From NCBI GenBank assembly GCA_023374045.1, contig CM041778.1, positions 364,596,831 to 364,660,830 on the forward strand: a DNA stretch of 64,000 bases, written 5' to 3'. The DNA is from Limonium bicolor (Eukaryota; Streptophyta; Magnoliopsida; Caryophyllales; Plumbaginaceae). Under the pieces are notes generated by a model, which was given only the letters and a program-made list of their open reading frames with translations, ran no database searches and was not told the origin of the DNA. Numbering within the stretch: position 1 is the stretch's first letter; each line of letters opens with the position of its first letter. Below are positions 48,291 to 59,500 of the stretch, one piece after another. The position numbers and the translations under genes are program-made.

Positions 48291-48727
48291 GCCGTTAATT
48301 TTTAAATGTCGTTTTAGCTCTTATAATTTGTTAAGATTTATATGTCATTTTAGACTTTCAAGACAAACTTTATTCCCTTTTTTACCATTACCCCTATAAA
48401 AGGGAAAAGATAGTTTGCCACCTAGCACATACAGTTATTAAAAAGAAAAAGTAAGGTTAGATTAGTCATTTGACTTCATTTCTTAATTCATGTGCGCATA
48501 AAGTTAAAATGACATTTAAAAATTAAAGGAGGGATTAGAAGTAATATATAGGCATATGACTCAGTGAATTACGACTTTACAGAAGATATTCATTTAGGGC
48601 ATGAACTTGACATTTAATTTGTTACTTGGGTTATGGTTTGTGTTAGAAGGCCTTTTTTCCCTATCCTTATTAACAAAAAAATCTTGTAGATGAACTAAAG
48701 GAGGGAGATCATGTTTCCCTGTTGTTG
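48291..48727. other. Non-coding, AT-rich, no feature recognised
   Basis: 437 bp without a frame of note or recognisable element ends. It may be the actual local background or an old decayed repeat. Confidence 0.5.
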
Positions 48728-48890
48728 TGTTAGGATATATGTGTCTTGTATAGTTGTTATATAGTATTGTTGAGTTGGCAGCTGTGTTGGCAGCTTAGTT
48801 GGTTAGATGTTTAGTTCATTCTCTATATATACATATACTCACGTATTATGTAACTCACTCATTATTTCTTAAAAGTTAGTAAATTCAACA
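48728..48890 (+). repeat. L 5' LTR (163 bp)
   Basis: TGTTAGGATATATGTG to AAATTCAACA with a TATATATACATATA stretch near 48830 that could serve as TATA. Immediately followed by the PBS. Short LTRs like this are usual for the Ale/Retrofit-type copia groups. Confidence 0.78.
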
Positions 48891-49023
48891 TGGTATCAGA
48901 GTAGGAATATACCTTGCATTTTGTTTCTTGACTCTGTTCGTTGAGTCTCTCTCATTTCTTTCTTTCCTTTTCCACGCCTGAGTTCTCCGGTTGTTCTTGG
49001 TTACTCTTCGCCTCTTCTTGTTA

Positions 49024-50150
49024 ATGATGTCGGAATAAGAAGGTTCACCGCCATTATTACAAGATTATTTGAGGAAAAAAGTTCTAATCACCTGGAAAGG
49101 CGGCGTCATAGCCAAGTGTCAGGTCTCTAATGCTTCAATGAAGTATTCATATCCATTTTTTCTTCATTCTTCAGATGGACCTAGCATGAGTCTCGCCACA
49201 ACACAGTTGACTGGCCTGAACTTTGCTCTGGAAGCGATATATGACATTATCGTTGTGTGCCAAAAATAATTTTGGTTTTGCGAACGGGATGTTGCAAAGA
49301 CCGGTGGATGCTTCACCGGAGAGGGACGCTTGGGAGCGGTGCAACACAATGGTGATGGTATGGCTCCTCAACACTATCAATAAGAAAATTTCTTATATGG
49401 TTATTTTCTCATGGACAGTAAAGTGAATGTGGGATCAACTACATGAACACTTTGGCAAGCCCAATGGAGTTCGATTGCTTGAAATGAAGAGGGATATAGT
49501 TTGGTCGAATCAAGGTACGAGTTTTATGAATAACTACCCAGCTCAAGATCCGTTGAGATGAATTGGATGATGTAGACGACCTACCAGATTGTCCATATCT
49601 TACCACTTCAAGTCCGTCTGCTTATCACGTGCTCGTGAAAGAATGATACAGTTTGTTATAGGTTTAAATGAGTTTTTTTAGGTTCGACTATGATGATGAA
49701 CCTTTTGCCCCCTGGGATCAAGCGTATTCAATATGATTCAAAAAGAAAAGCAGTGGCAGGCCAAGTCTCAACCAACTTCAGGTTCATTTTCTTTCTGTTC
49801 TAATTCGAATGTTGCTAAGCAGAGTGAATCTATCTTTAGAAAAAGGTGTGTTTATGATTTTTGTGGTAAATTCGGGAATGTTTCCAGTAGCTGCTACAAG
49901 AAGATTAGTTTCCCTCCATGGTATAAGAGTATGGGTCAGAAGCCGTTGGCCCAAATCTTAGAAGCTCTTGACCTAAATGCTTCTAATTCCATTGTTTCTC
50001 CTATTCCTGGTATTTCGATGGATCAATACCAGGTTATGATGAATTTCTACACCAAGAATTCTACTGTCACAAATGAGTTTGTGATGGCTGATAATATGCA
50101 CAATGTTTATACTGTTTTTAAATTGAAATTACCCATTTGTTGTCCGGTTG
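49024..50150 (+). pseudogene. gag: L gag
   Basis: ATG at 49024, with an in-frame TAA five codons later. Motifs FFLHSSDGPSMSLATTQLTGLNF and, after a frameshift at about 49260, CAKNNFGFANGMLQRP, WERCNTMVMVWLLNTI and WDQLHEHFG are the copia gag core. A decayed knuckle CVYDFCGKFGNVSSSCYK lies near 49845-49900, in which the usual His is not in place. Confidence 0.82.
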
Positions 50151-51700
50151 AATGTTTAGGTAGTTCTTGGATATTTGATAGTGGAGCGGCTCATCATGTT
50201 TGTTATAAGGAGGACTGGTTTTTAATTTATATTCTATACATAAATGTGTTAATATTAAGTTACCTGATGGCTATTTGGAACATGTCTTGCGGGTTTTAGC
50301 TTTGGATAGTCTCTACACTGAACAGTCCCCTCATACTAATGTATTTTCTAGTTATGTTGATAAGGATAACAATGTTTCACCTGTTTCAGTTTCTGTTAGG
50401 GATCATAATCACTTGATTAGTGTTGTTTTCTTTTATGTTTCTTCTTTAAGCGATTTACAACTTTGGCACCTGCGCCTTGAACATTTGTCCGTGAAGAAGA
50501 CTAAGAAATTCGGTTCTAGTACTTGTTCTAGTGATAGTTCTTTTGATTGTGACGTTTGTATGAAGAATAAGCATGTAAAGCTCCCATTTAATAAATCTGT
50601 TACTAAATCAGTTGATGCATTTGATTTGGTTCATGTTGATATTTTGGGGCCCTAAAATGTTGATACATTATCGTTACTTCTTAACCTTGGTTGATGACTA
50701 TTTTAGAGCTACTTGGGTCTATATGTTAGTTACCAAGGCTGATGCATTTCTTTGCATTAGGAGATTTGTTAAGGTGTTGAGAGACAATTTGGTGCTCGCA
50801 TTAAGGTTCTTATGACAGATAATGCTTTTGAACTAGGCTCTTCTACAGAGGGTGTTCAATTTTTCAGGGAAACTGGTATAATTCACCAGACTCCATGTCC
50901 CTATACCCTTCAACAAAACGACATAGTATACATGAAGCATAGGCATATGTTGGAGACAACTAGATCTCTCTTGTTTCAGTCGAGTCTGCCAAAGGCTTAT
51001 TTAGGGAATGTCTTCTTATAACTGTTCATCTCATTAATCAATATCCCAACAAGATTCTTAAGGGGAAATCACCTTAATTTATGCTTTATGATGAAGAACT
51101 TGATCTATCTCATTTGAGAGTGTTCCGATGTTTATGTTATTGTCACAATAGTACAATTCGTGATAAGTTTCAGAATATGAGTTTCATCTCTTGTTTCATT
51201 GGTTATTCTCTTGGAACCAAGGGTTTCAAGGTTCTTGATCTTCAATCAGGTAAGATAAGGGTTGGTCGACATGTAACCTTCATTAAGCATATTTTCCCTT
51301 TTGCTTTTGATTTTTACATAACAAGTTGTTCCAGTAATTTCAGACAGGAACCTAGTCTAGCAAAAGAACATGGACATGAACTAGTTTTTCAGTCTAACCA
51401 GTTTGAAACTAATTTGCAGCAGCCTGTTTTTTATCACCCTAGTGATACAATTGTGTTCACAAGAGCTGGTAAACATGTTAAGGTACCCTCTCACTTAAAT
51501 GATTATATATGCACCTATGTTGCTGATAATGATATGTGTATGCAAACTGTTTCTTCTCCGGTCAATTCCCATAATGTTGGTGTTATGAATTTTCCTATTC
51601 TTGCGCACATGTTGAATACTGATGCTTATTATGAGTCTATTACTTATGAGGATGCTAGTCAGTTTGACCACTGGAAAAAGGTTGGATAAAGAATTTCATA
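50151..51700 (+). pseudogene. pol: L protease and integrase
   Basis: Protease SSWIFDSGAAHHVC at 50160-50205 (Asp-Ser-Gly present). GAG-pre-integrase LQLWHLRLEHLSVKK and CDVCMKNKHVKLPF follow. The integrase starts VHVDILGP (near 50630), then LTLVDDYFRATWVYML, with MTDNAFELGS and a decayed QQNDIVYMKHRHML block (normally NG..ERKH.H). The C-terminal domain (51081-51290) has HLRVFRCLCY and FIGYSLGTKGFKVLDL. Several frame breaks. Confidence 0.85.
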
Positions 51701-52378
51701 CGCTTGAGCTCAATAACACTTGGGATTGCAAGTGGGTATTTAATGTGAAAACTAAGGCTGATGGTAGTATAGAAAGGTATAAGACCAGGTTAGTCTTAAG
51801 GGATACACTCAAAAAGAAGGGGTAGACTGTTTGGAGACCTTTTCTTCAGTTGTTAAGCTAACCACAATTAAAGTTCTGTTTTTTGTTGCTATTAAAAGAT
51901 ATTGGCCTATTTATCAATTTCATATTAACTACGCATTCCTTCATGGTGATTCGGAAGAAGAGATATACATGCAATTACCTAAGGGGTTGATTACTAACAA
52001 GCCTAAGCTAGCGTGTAGCTTAAGAAAATCTCTTTATGGTCTCAAGAAGGCATCTCTGTGGTGAAGTGTCAAACTCAACAGTACCTAGAAGAAAAGAGGT
52101 TACAGTATTCAGTCTAAAAATGATACTCATTATTTTACAAATTACAAGGTGATAGATGTGTTTATTTAGTTGTTTATGTGGATGATATAGCTATAATAGG
52201 AAATGATAAAGAGGAATTTGATTCTCTTAACAATTTTTTTGCATGAGCCATTCAGGATTAAAGATCTTGGTCTTATAAATCTGTTTCAATGCATTTAGTT
52301 TATTAGAATGAAGGATGGCCTTATACTGAATCAGAAAAGCTTTATTGATAATCTGTTAAAAGAGTTTGATTCATATAG
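51701..52378 (+). pseudogene. pol: L reverse transcriptase
   Basis: CKWVFNVKTKADGSIERYKTR, then after a frameshift ETFSSVVKLTTIKVLFFVA, INYAFLHGDSEEEIYMQLPKG and KSLYGLKKA. The catalytic box VVYVDDIAIIG is intact in its own frame near 52165-52200. The text NLLKEFDSY at about 52350-52370 marks the end of RT, where the next insertion starts. Confidence 0.85.
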
Positions 52379-53380
52379 GCCCTATTTGGCATGCCTGTTT
52401 TTTGGCATAATTGGATAGTTGTTTTGCGCTGGCATATTTGCTGGTTATTTTGTGCTGGCATATTTGTATCTGTTTTGAAAACTATTGCTTGACAGTGTGG
52501 CATATTTGCAGCATAAGTTAATTAAGTTAGTTATGTGCAGTGCGTTTACCGTCTTCTGTACTACAACTATTAATATTAAATTACCGTGTAAAATTCTATT
52601 TTGTTAAAAAAAATAAAGTAATTTGTAACAAATGTTATAAGATAAGTTGGTTGTTATCAAAGATCCGCCCACACTCAAAGCTTGACTTAGTACGAAAAAG
52701 TTAATTAGTTATTAATTTATACAAAAATATAAGAAATTATAAAATAAAAATATGATAATTAATTATTTAACTTTATTGTTGTATACATCATAAACTACTG
52801 TTTGATCATAATTCAACATGTAATGTATATTAATATGTTTCCATTTTTAGGGGTAGTGTTATATTTTTAGCTAAATTTAATTAGTTAATACTCCTTCCTA
52901 TATTTATCGTTTTTGAGATGAATTTGGACATATTAAAATCTAGATACATCTCTAAAACGACATGTATTTTGAATAGGGGGAATATAAGTAAGAAATTATA
53001 AAATAAAAATATGATAATTAATTAGTTAACTTTATTACTGTATACAACATATAAAACAATAAACTAGTTAATAGTAAAAAAATATGGCTTAAATATTACT
53101 GTATGTACGTAAAATTAAATATAGAGATTTATACTATATTTTTATTATACGAAATATTAACATTAGAATATGGTATTGGTAATCTTAAAAAAAATAATTG
53201 ACTTTAAAAAAAATAATGGTAAGGTGGAAAAAGACGAGCAACATTATTGTGACATATATGCGGCATAAATGTCATGTGCAAATATGCTCTAAATAAACGA
53301 CAAAGGGAAATATGCCAAATTGTGCACTTATGCTAGACTCGTTTATGTCACGTTCATGTTGTAAACGAATGAGACCATAA
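52379..53380. mobile_element. Non-coding insertion in L, possibly a non-autonomous DNA transposon
   Basis: About 1 kb of AT-rich, non-coding sequence splits L's RT from its RNase H. The left end GGCCCTATTTGGCATGCC resembles the frequent plant transposon start GGCCCTGTTTGG. The left flank is rich in TTTGGCATA-type words and the right flank in the inverse TATGCCAAAT. Exact ends and target duplication could not be fixed, so the class is open. Confidence 0.45.
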
Positions 53381-53553
53381 TATTATAGAACATGCCTATC
53401 CTCTTCCATCTCTAAAGTCTACTAAAATAGACAGTATGACTCTGGACGATCTAACTATGTACAGGAAAATTGTGGGCAAGCTAAATTGTTTATGTCACAC
53501 GCGGCCTAACAATATTGCTTTTTCTATACAACACCTCAGTCGGTTTCAATATT
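53381..53553 (+). pseudogene. pol: L RNase H fragment after the insertion
   Basis: Reads EHAYPLPSLKSTKID, later DLTMYRKIVGKLN and HLSRFQ, the link between copia RT and RNase H. It continues the frame left at 52378 and stops at the CACTA end. Confidence 0.75.
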
Positions 53554-53803
53554 CGCTACAAGAAAAATGCTAGTTTGCTACCGACACAATTGGTAGCAAT
53601 AATAGTGAAATTGGTAGCCAAATAGAACGGGCTACCGCTTTTGTACATTTGCTACCGGAGTTTGGCGCTTTTATTACCGATTATGTGTGGTAGATTTACT
53701 TAGTTTGCTACCATTAAATTCAGTAGCATAAATTCTTTTTAGATACCAACTTTAGTGGTTGCACTTTAAATTTTTGTCACCAATAGTGTGGTTGTATTAT
53801 ATT
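53554..53803 (+). mobile_element. CACTA (En/Spm-type) transposon terminal region, truncated by J LTR
   Basis: Starts CGCTACAAGAAAAATGC, a one-base variant of the plant CACTA terminus CACTACAAGAAAA. Subterminal words GCTACC and GGTAGC alternate on both strands (53576-53705), as in CACTA ends. It is interrupted at 53803 by the LTR of J. The other end must lie beyond the right edge. Confidence 0.72.
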
Positions 53804-56800
53804 TGTAACACCCCAACTCATTCCAACGTGGTTATCGCAAAAACTTACTAATATATATACCAATATCGCAGCGGAATTAAACTACAACACCTATAACCTT
53901 GCTATGGTCTGAACAATCCAGAATATACCGAACTTAAATATTTACAAGCTTAACCAAAATACCAAAATATCAAATGAGTATCAAGTATCTCAAGTCTAAC
54001 ACAGTTTGCTAAACAATGCAACTATCAACTAACGGGTGTACATGCACAACCCGTCGACAAAAGGTAAAGCCCATCCTAAGTCTACCCGCTCCTACTCTCA
54101 AGGTGGGCCTTCTGTGGGCGCTTACCTGTAAAATAAATATGGATGCCCCGAGGGGCTCAGCACCTTCGTTGGTACGATTAACTTATAGCCCCCAAGCTAA
54201 AGGAGCTACGCACGACTACTTTGTCGTATACATGTAGTTGATTAATTATACAACATTAATAAGAAGTACAATAAACACCACACATTCATATGAGCAATCA
54301 CAGCTCAAACAATTGTATCAACTTAATAAGTGTTCCTTATGTAAGTGAGTTAGCTTTTAACTCCTTAGTTACAATTTCTCTTGGTCTCATATCCACTCTT
54401 ATCTCATATATGCCAACCATTCTCCTATTAGAACTGATTAGGCCTTAGTCCGTTGTTTATTTTTGTAGGGCTTAGTTAACCCTAGCCAACAGCTGTACAC
54501 TTACTGACAATAAACAACATTTCTTAAGTTAATGAGGATGTAGGCTAGATCCCCCCACGCCATACTTAATGTGCCTTTCACCTCAAATAGTAGTCCGAGG
54601 AGGTCAAGTCAGTTTGTTAACTCTAGGCGACGAGTTCGAAGACAAGTCTAATTTGGAAGTCATATCTGATACAGATACCAACCTCCTCCAATTCACATGT
54701 GCCGGTACCATTCCGGATTTCTCACTCCCCCAAGTTACAATTAGTAGGAGTCTCAATGACAAAGTTTTGTTAGTTAAACCCTTTCCGGGTATTAACCAAC
54801 CAATCTTAAGAAGTATATTTTGATCTCATTCATTTGTTTACTAAAAATAGTTAGTAGGTTAACTCAAGTCAAGTGTGTTAGTATAATGCAAAAACACAAG
54901 AAACGCAATAAACCGGTTGCATGCCTCATCTTGTTTTAGTCGAAACAATTAATCAATTAGCACACAAGCCGAGGGACACCTCATTAGCAAACAGGCTACA
55001 AGAAAACCATATTGTTCACTGTCGGTCGTCTTTTGCCTAATCTCCTTCCGAGTCGAAATTCTCAAGTCCTAAAACATTCATCCAATTTGGGTTGTTAATT
55101 ACTTTCAATTAACCCAGCTTACTTAGCCACTAACGATTCCCGACTAATATCCACTAAGTCTTTGCAATTTTATCATAATCACATAAATCGTTTTACTTTA
55201 CTTAATCTCTTAAGTCCTTACATGCTTATCTTTCTAATCATCAATACTCTCCTACTGGTGGACTACTAACGCCACCCTTTCTTTTTTTTAAGATCCAACC
55301 GACCCAACCCTGGGTCGGTCGGATGCAGAGACATCCGGGTTTGAAAATTTTTACTCGACCAACCCAGCCAGGGTCGGTCCTTGGGTCGGTCGAATGCAGA
55401 AGCATTCTGGTTCAATATTTTTAGCCCGACTGACCCAGACAGGGTCGGCCCCCTGGGTCGGTTGAATGTAGAAGCATTCTCGGTTAGTTTATTTCAGTCC
55501 GACAAACCCAGCCAGGGTCGTTCCCCTGGGTCGGTCGACTGCAGACCCAATTTTTTAAAGTGTTTATTTCACTCCAATCCTTTCCACAAGTGTCTTAAAA
55601 TGTTCTAACATCATTTTGGCACTTTTCAACACCCTCCTAACTCATTGATCAATCCATTAGTTAACTCCTTGATCTATTACTAAACTTTTTTACAAAAGTT
55701 TTAACACTTGAAACTTAGCTTCTTACACTTGCAACATATAAACTTTGCCTAAGACCTCAACTAACCAAAGTGTTTCCTCTTAACCAATATAACTACTCCA
55801 AAGGCATTATTACTCATCTACATCTCCTTTACTCAACTTCCTAAGGTTATCTTCTCTAGTTCATACTTAAACCTTTACAAGGCACTATATCTCTTTTTCC
55901 TTCAAACTCTTGCACTAGTCTTACCATTTCTCATACCATGATTTTGGTGTCTTGAACTCACCATTCTAACCTCTAGTTCCTCCTGGACATTCTTAGTTCA
56001 TCCTAATCCTCAAGAACTCTTTAGTTTATTTATTTCCACCAATTCATACCTTAATGATTCCTAGTACATTCTAGGTCATAAAATCTCCTTAAAACATTTT
56101 AAACACTTCGTTTCTCAACCAAATTTTGACATAGCCTCCCTAGTACTTTCTTACACCCAAACACTTAGTTTTTCATCCTTAAACAACCAAGAACACTCAA
56201 ATCCTCAATAAACATTCTCTACACACAAGTTACACCCACTACACCACATCATAATATAGTGCATAAACTTAAATTTCTTGGCACTTAGGCCCTTAAATGA
56301 CATGGCTCTTAGGCCCTTAAACTTCATAAATCTAAACACTGAATTTCCCACATTTAATAGATTTTAACCTGCAATTACACACATCAATAATCCCATAGCA
56401 ATATAAGTGATCTTGTAGTCCACCTTATGGTTGTTTTACTAACTTAATTCCCATTTGCTCCTTAGTCACAAGTTCACAAATATGAACATGTTATTTTCCT
56501 AGGTTATATAGTTCAATATATAATGTAATCTCTAAGCTACATTTAGTATCTATCTAAACCATACCCTTAAACATTAATCCACCCCAAGGTAAGTCATTTA
56601 CCTTGTTTTTCAAGCCTTTTTCTTTCTTTCCTCATTTGGTTTTCTTGATTGGATTTCGGCCAAGGACTTTAGTTCCTTTGCTAATCTTCTAATAAAAATT
56701 CAAATAATGTAATGAGTGCTAAGGAATGTACCTAGACTCATGGAATTTACTCTTAGGTTTAAAAGAGTGTTTAAGGCATTAAAATGGATGATTACCTTTG

Positions 56801-57886
56801 GAGTCTTAAGATAGACTTTGGTAAGGAATCAAAGGAGGACCTCCACTAGTCCCTTGTAGAATGAATTAAATCTAAATAAAAGAGTACAACAAGGCCCCAT
56901 GAGAAGTCATTTTCGGACATTAAGGGAAAATGGAGAAAACTTGGATTTTTCAAGCTTTTCTTACCTTGAATGAATGGAGGTGTAATGGAGCTCTTAAAAC
57001 TGAACTTTTTTCTCTTCAATGGAGTTTTTCCATGGAATCAAACTTGATCTTTTGAAGTTTTTAAAGGATTGAATTGTGCGCCTTGGTCTAACTAGCAATA
57101 ATATGCTCTTAGTTTTTTATTTGGAGCAATATAGCAACTTTGGTGAGCAAGTTAAGGTGGAGAAGAATGGAGGCTGGTTCTTGCGTTTTCTTTGAGAGGA
57201 AGAAGAATAAGAAACCGGTGGAAGAAGAAGGAATGAAGAGAAGAGAAGAGAGAGGTGAGTCTTATGAGATATTTCCTTAAAAAGGTAAATAGTCTTTTAC
57301 TTTACTTCTCTCTCTTTTCTAATTTTGCTGAAGTCCATGGTGACTCATCACCTTCAAAACTGGCCCCCTCCCTCCTAATGTGATTTTATGGGCTATTTTG
57401 TCCATTGATTAATCAAGTTGACTAAAGATTAAATGAGCACTATTTGGTCACTATTCATAATTAGTGCACAATTGGGGGAAATTTTGGTTCCATTGATTTA
57501 GGCTTCCTAATGTGATACTAATTAGTACACATGTGATTAAGGTATAATCTTGGTCATCTAGGCACTTAAAACCCCTTTCTAAGACAATTTTTCAAAAATT
57601 GCTTTAAGACTCCTTAAAGCACAATTGTGTTTTAAATTGTTTTTGAGCTTGGTTTTCTTTGGTAATGATTTACCATGTACATTAGCATGTTAATAAGGTC
57701 TAAGACTGATCTTTGGGACCTAATCAAAGTTACTCCATGCTTAGAGCATGTTGTTTGCTTAAATTGTCTTTATGGTGTTTCCTTGTATTTCTATGGTTTA
57801 AATTGTTTTACTAGGTTTCTAAGGCATGTAGCCTTATATATCTTAATTTTATCCTTTAATTACCATATCTAGGTTTGGGGTATTCA
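53804..57886 (-). repeat. J 3' LTR (4083 bp)
   Basis: Plus strand starts TGTAACACCCC and ends GGGGTATTCA. It has no gene. Four units of about 70-85 bp with CGACC-AACCC...GGGTCGGTCG lie at 55290-55550. On the minus strand GCTGAGCCCCTCGGGGCA (near 54150) equals a LARD LTR palindrome with one change. Long LTRs are usual in Tekay/Del chromoviruses. Confidence 0.9.
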
Positions 57887-57899
57887 ATCTACCCCCTTA
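57887..57899 (-). promoter_or_regulatory. J polypurine tract
   Basis: Minus strand TAAGGGGGTAGAT directly before the LTR start TGAATACC, nearly the same as the LARD tract. Confidence 0.82.
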
Positions 57900-58149
57900 A
57901 AGAACTTTGTCCCCAAGTTCATAGTATGCTATATCATTTACAACACACGATAACTTAATACCATAGCATATATTCACATTCACACACCATCGGAATGTTT
58001 GTGGTCTGTCACAAGTACAATACATAGTACTATACATATCTCACTTATACACCAAGCAACGACAAACAACACAACGTGATTGTTCGTTACAACTCAAAAG
58101 CAAAGAGGCTCTAACCCCCCTTAAAAAGGGTACGCCCCGTACCCTATAC
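57900..58149 (-). other. J 3' untranslated region
   Basis: Non-coding stretch between the end of pol and the PPT. It contains a hairpin GGGTACG-CCC-CGTACCC at 58127-58143 and, beside it, a second PPT-like run (minus strand TTAAGGGGGGTTAG, near 58110-58125). Confidence 0.6.
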
Positions 58150-59500
58150 AGACATCTAGTCAGTAAAAAGTGAGGGGTGTTTCACTCTCATCTTATCCTC
58201 TAACACCCCAAGTGGATCCTCGACCTCCTGGTTAGACTAGGAACCTTCACCAGTCGGACTGACTTAGGCGAGTGTCCCTAGTCTAGTATCCAAGATCCTC
58301 TGAGGGTCTCCCACTGATCTCATAGTCGGCTCTAAGGATAATCTCCCGGCTCCAAAACATGGGAGGGTGGTGCATGTCCTCTAAGCTGGGAGACATGAAA
58401 GACGTCATGCACTTTACCCAGCTCAGCTGGCAGATTCAACATGTAAGCAACTGAGCCCACCCGCTCCGTAATGCATAAGGACCTATAAATTTCGGGCTCA
58501 GTTTTTCCCTTCTGCCCAAACCTGAACACACCTTTCATTGGTGAGACTCGCAGAAATACCTGGTCGCCCACGCGAACTCTAGTCTCGTCGTCGAACATCA
58601 GCATACGACTTCTGCCTATCTTGAGCAGCTTTCATATTCTCCCAGATTTTCTGAACTTCAGCCTGAACTTGCTCTAAGTACTCTTGTCCTATAATGACCG
58701 CCTCACTCGACTCATCCCAGCAGAGCGGTGTACGATATGGTCTACCGTACAACGCTTGGAAAGGTGCCATCTTGATGGAAGCATGATAGCTATTGTTCTA
58801 AGAGAACTCGATCAGATGCAACTTCTCAATCCAACTGCTCTGGAAGTCTAAGGCACATGCCCTCAGCATGTCCTCGAGTGTCTGAATAGTACGCTCAGTC
58901 TGACCATCTGTCTGAGGATGGAACGCGATACTCAACTTCAATTCAGTACCCAGCGCTTCCCTTGTAGCTCTCCAGTACCTCGAAAGGAATCTGGTGTCTC
59001 TATCAGATACTATCATCTTCGGTACTCCGTGGTGTCTCATGATCTCCTTATCGAATAGCTCTGCAAGCTTAGTTACCTTCCAAGTATCCTTCATCGGAAT
59101 GAATCGGGCTACCTTGGTCAGGCGATCAACTACAACCCATATCATGTTAAGACCTCCCCTGGCAGGTGGGAGTTTGACCACGAAATCCATGGAGATGTCA
59201 TGAAACTTCCACTCCGGAACTGGCATCGATTGTACCATTCCGCCCGGTTGTCGGTGCTCAAATTTCACCCTCTGGCATGTGAGACATCTCAATACGAACT
59301 CAGTAATATCTGCCTTCATCCCCGACCACCAGAAGTACCTCTTCATGTCTTTGTACATCATAGAGGCTCCCGGATGGATAGAAACTGAAGAACAGTGTGA
59401 TTCTCTTAGAATGCGCTCTTTCAGATCAGCGCTGCTGCGTGGGATGCATAACCGGCCCTTAAGTCTGATCAGATCATCGCATGAAGTCTGAAGTCGTATT
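58150..59500 (-). pseudogene. pol: J integrase with decayed chromodomain
   Basis: Integrase from about 59400: MYKDMKRYFWWSGMKADI and CLTCQRVK, core MDFVVKLPPARGGLNMIWVV, VSDRDTRFLSRYW and QTDGQTERTIQTLEDMLRAC. Stop codons follow near 58798 and 58770 and a frameshift near 58600, then VGDQVFLRVSPMKGVFRFG and VHDVFHVSQLRG. The final stretch (58332-58170) has DPQRILDTR and SNQEVEDPLGVLEDKMRVKHPSLF, a chromodomain remnant with stops. It placed J among chromoviruses. Confidence 0.9.

Larger units (their letters stand above)
48728..53553 (+). mobile_element. Ty1-copia element L, 3' truncated and interrupted
   Basis: 5' LTR 48728-48890, PBS TGGTATCAGAGT at 48891-48902, gag, PR, INT and RT to about 52378. 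A 1-kb insertion follows, then RNase H sequence until 53553, where a CACTA end begins. No 3' LTR is seen in the window. Confidence 0.85.
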
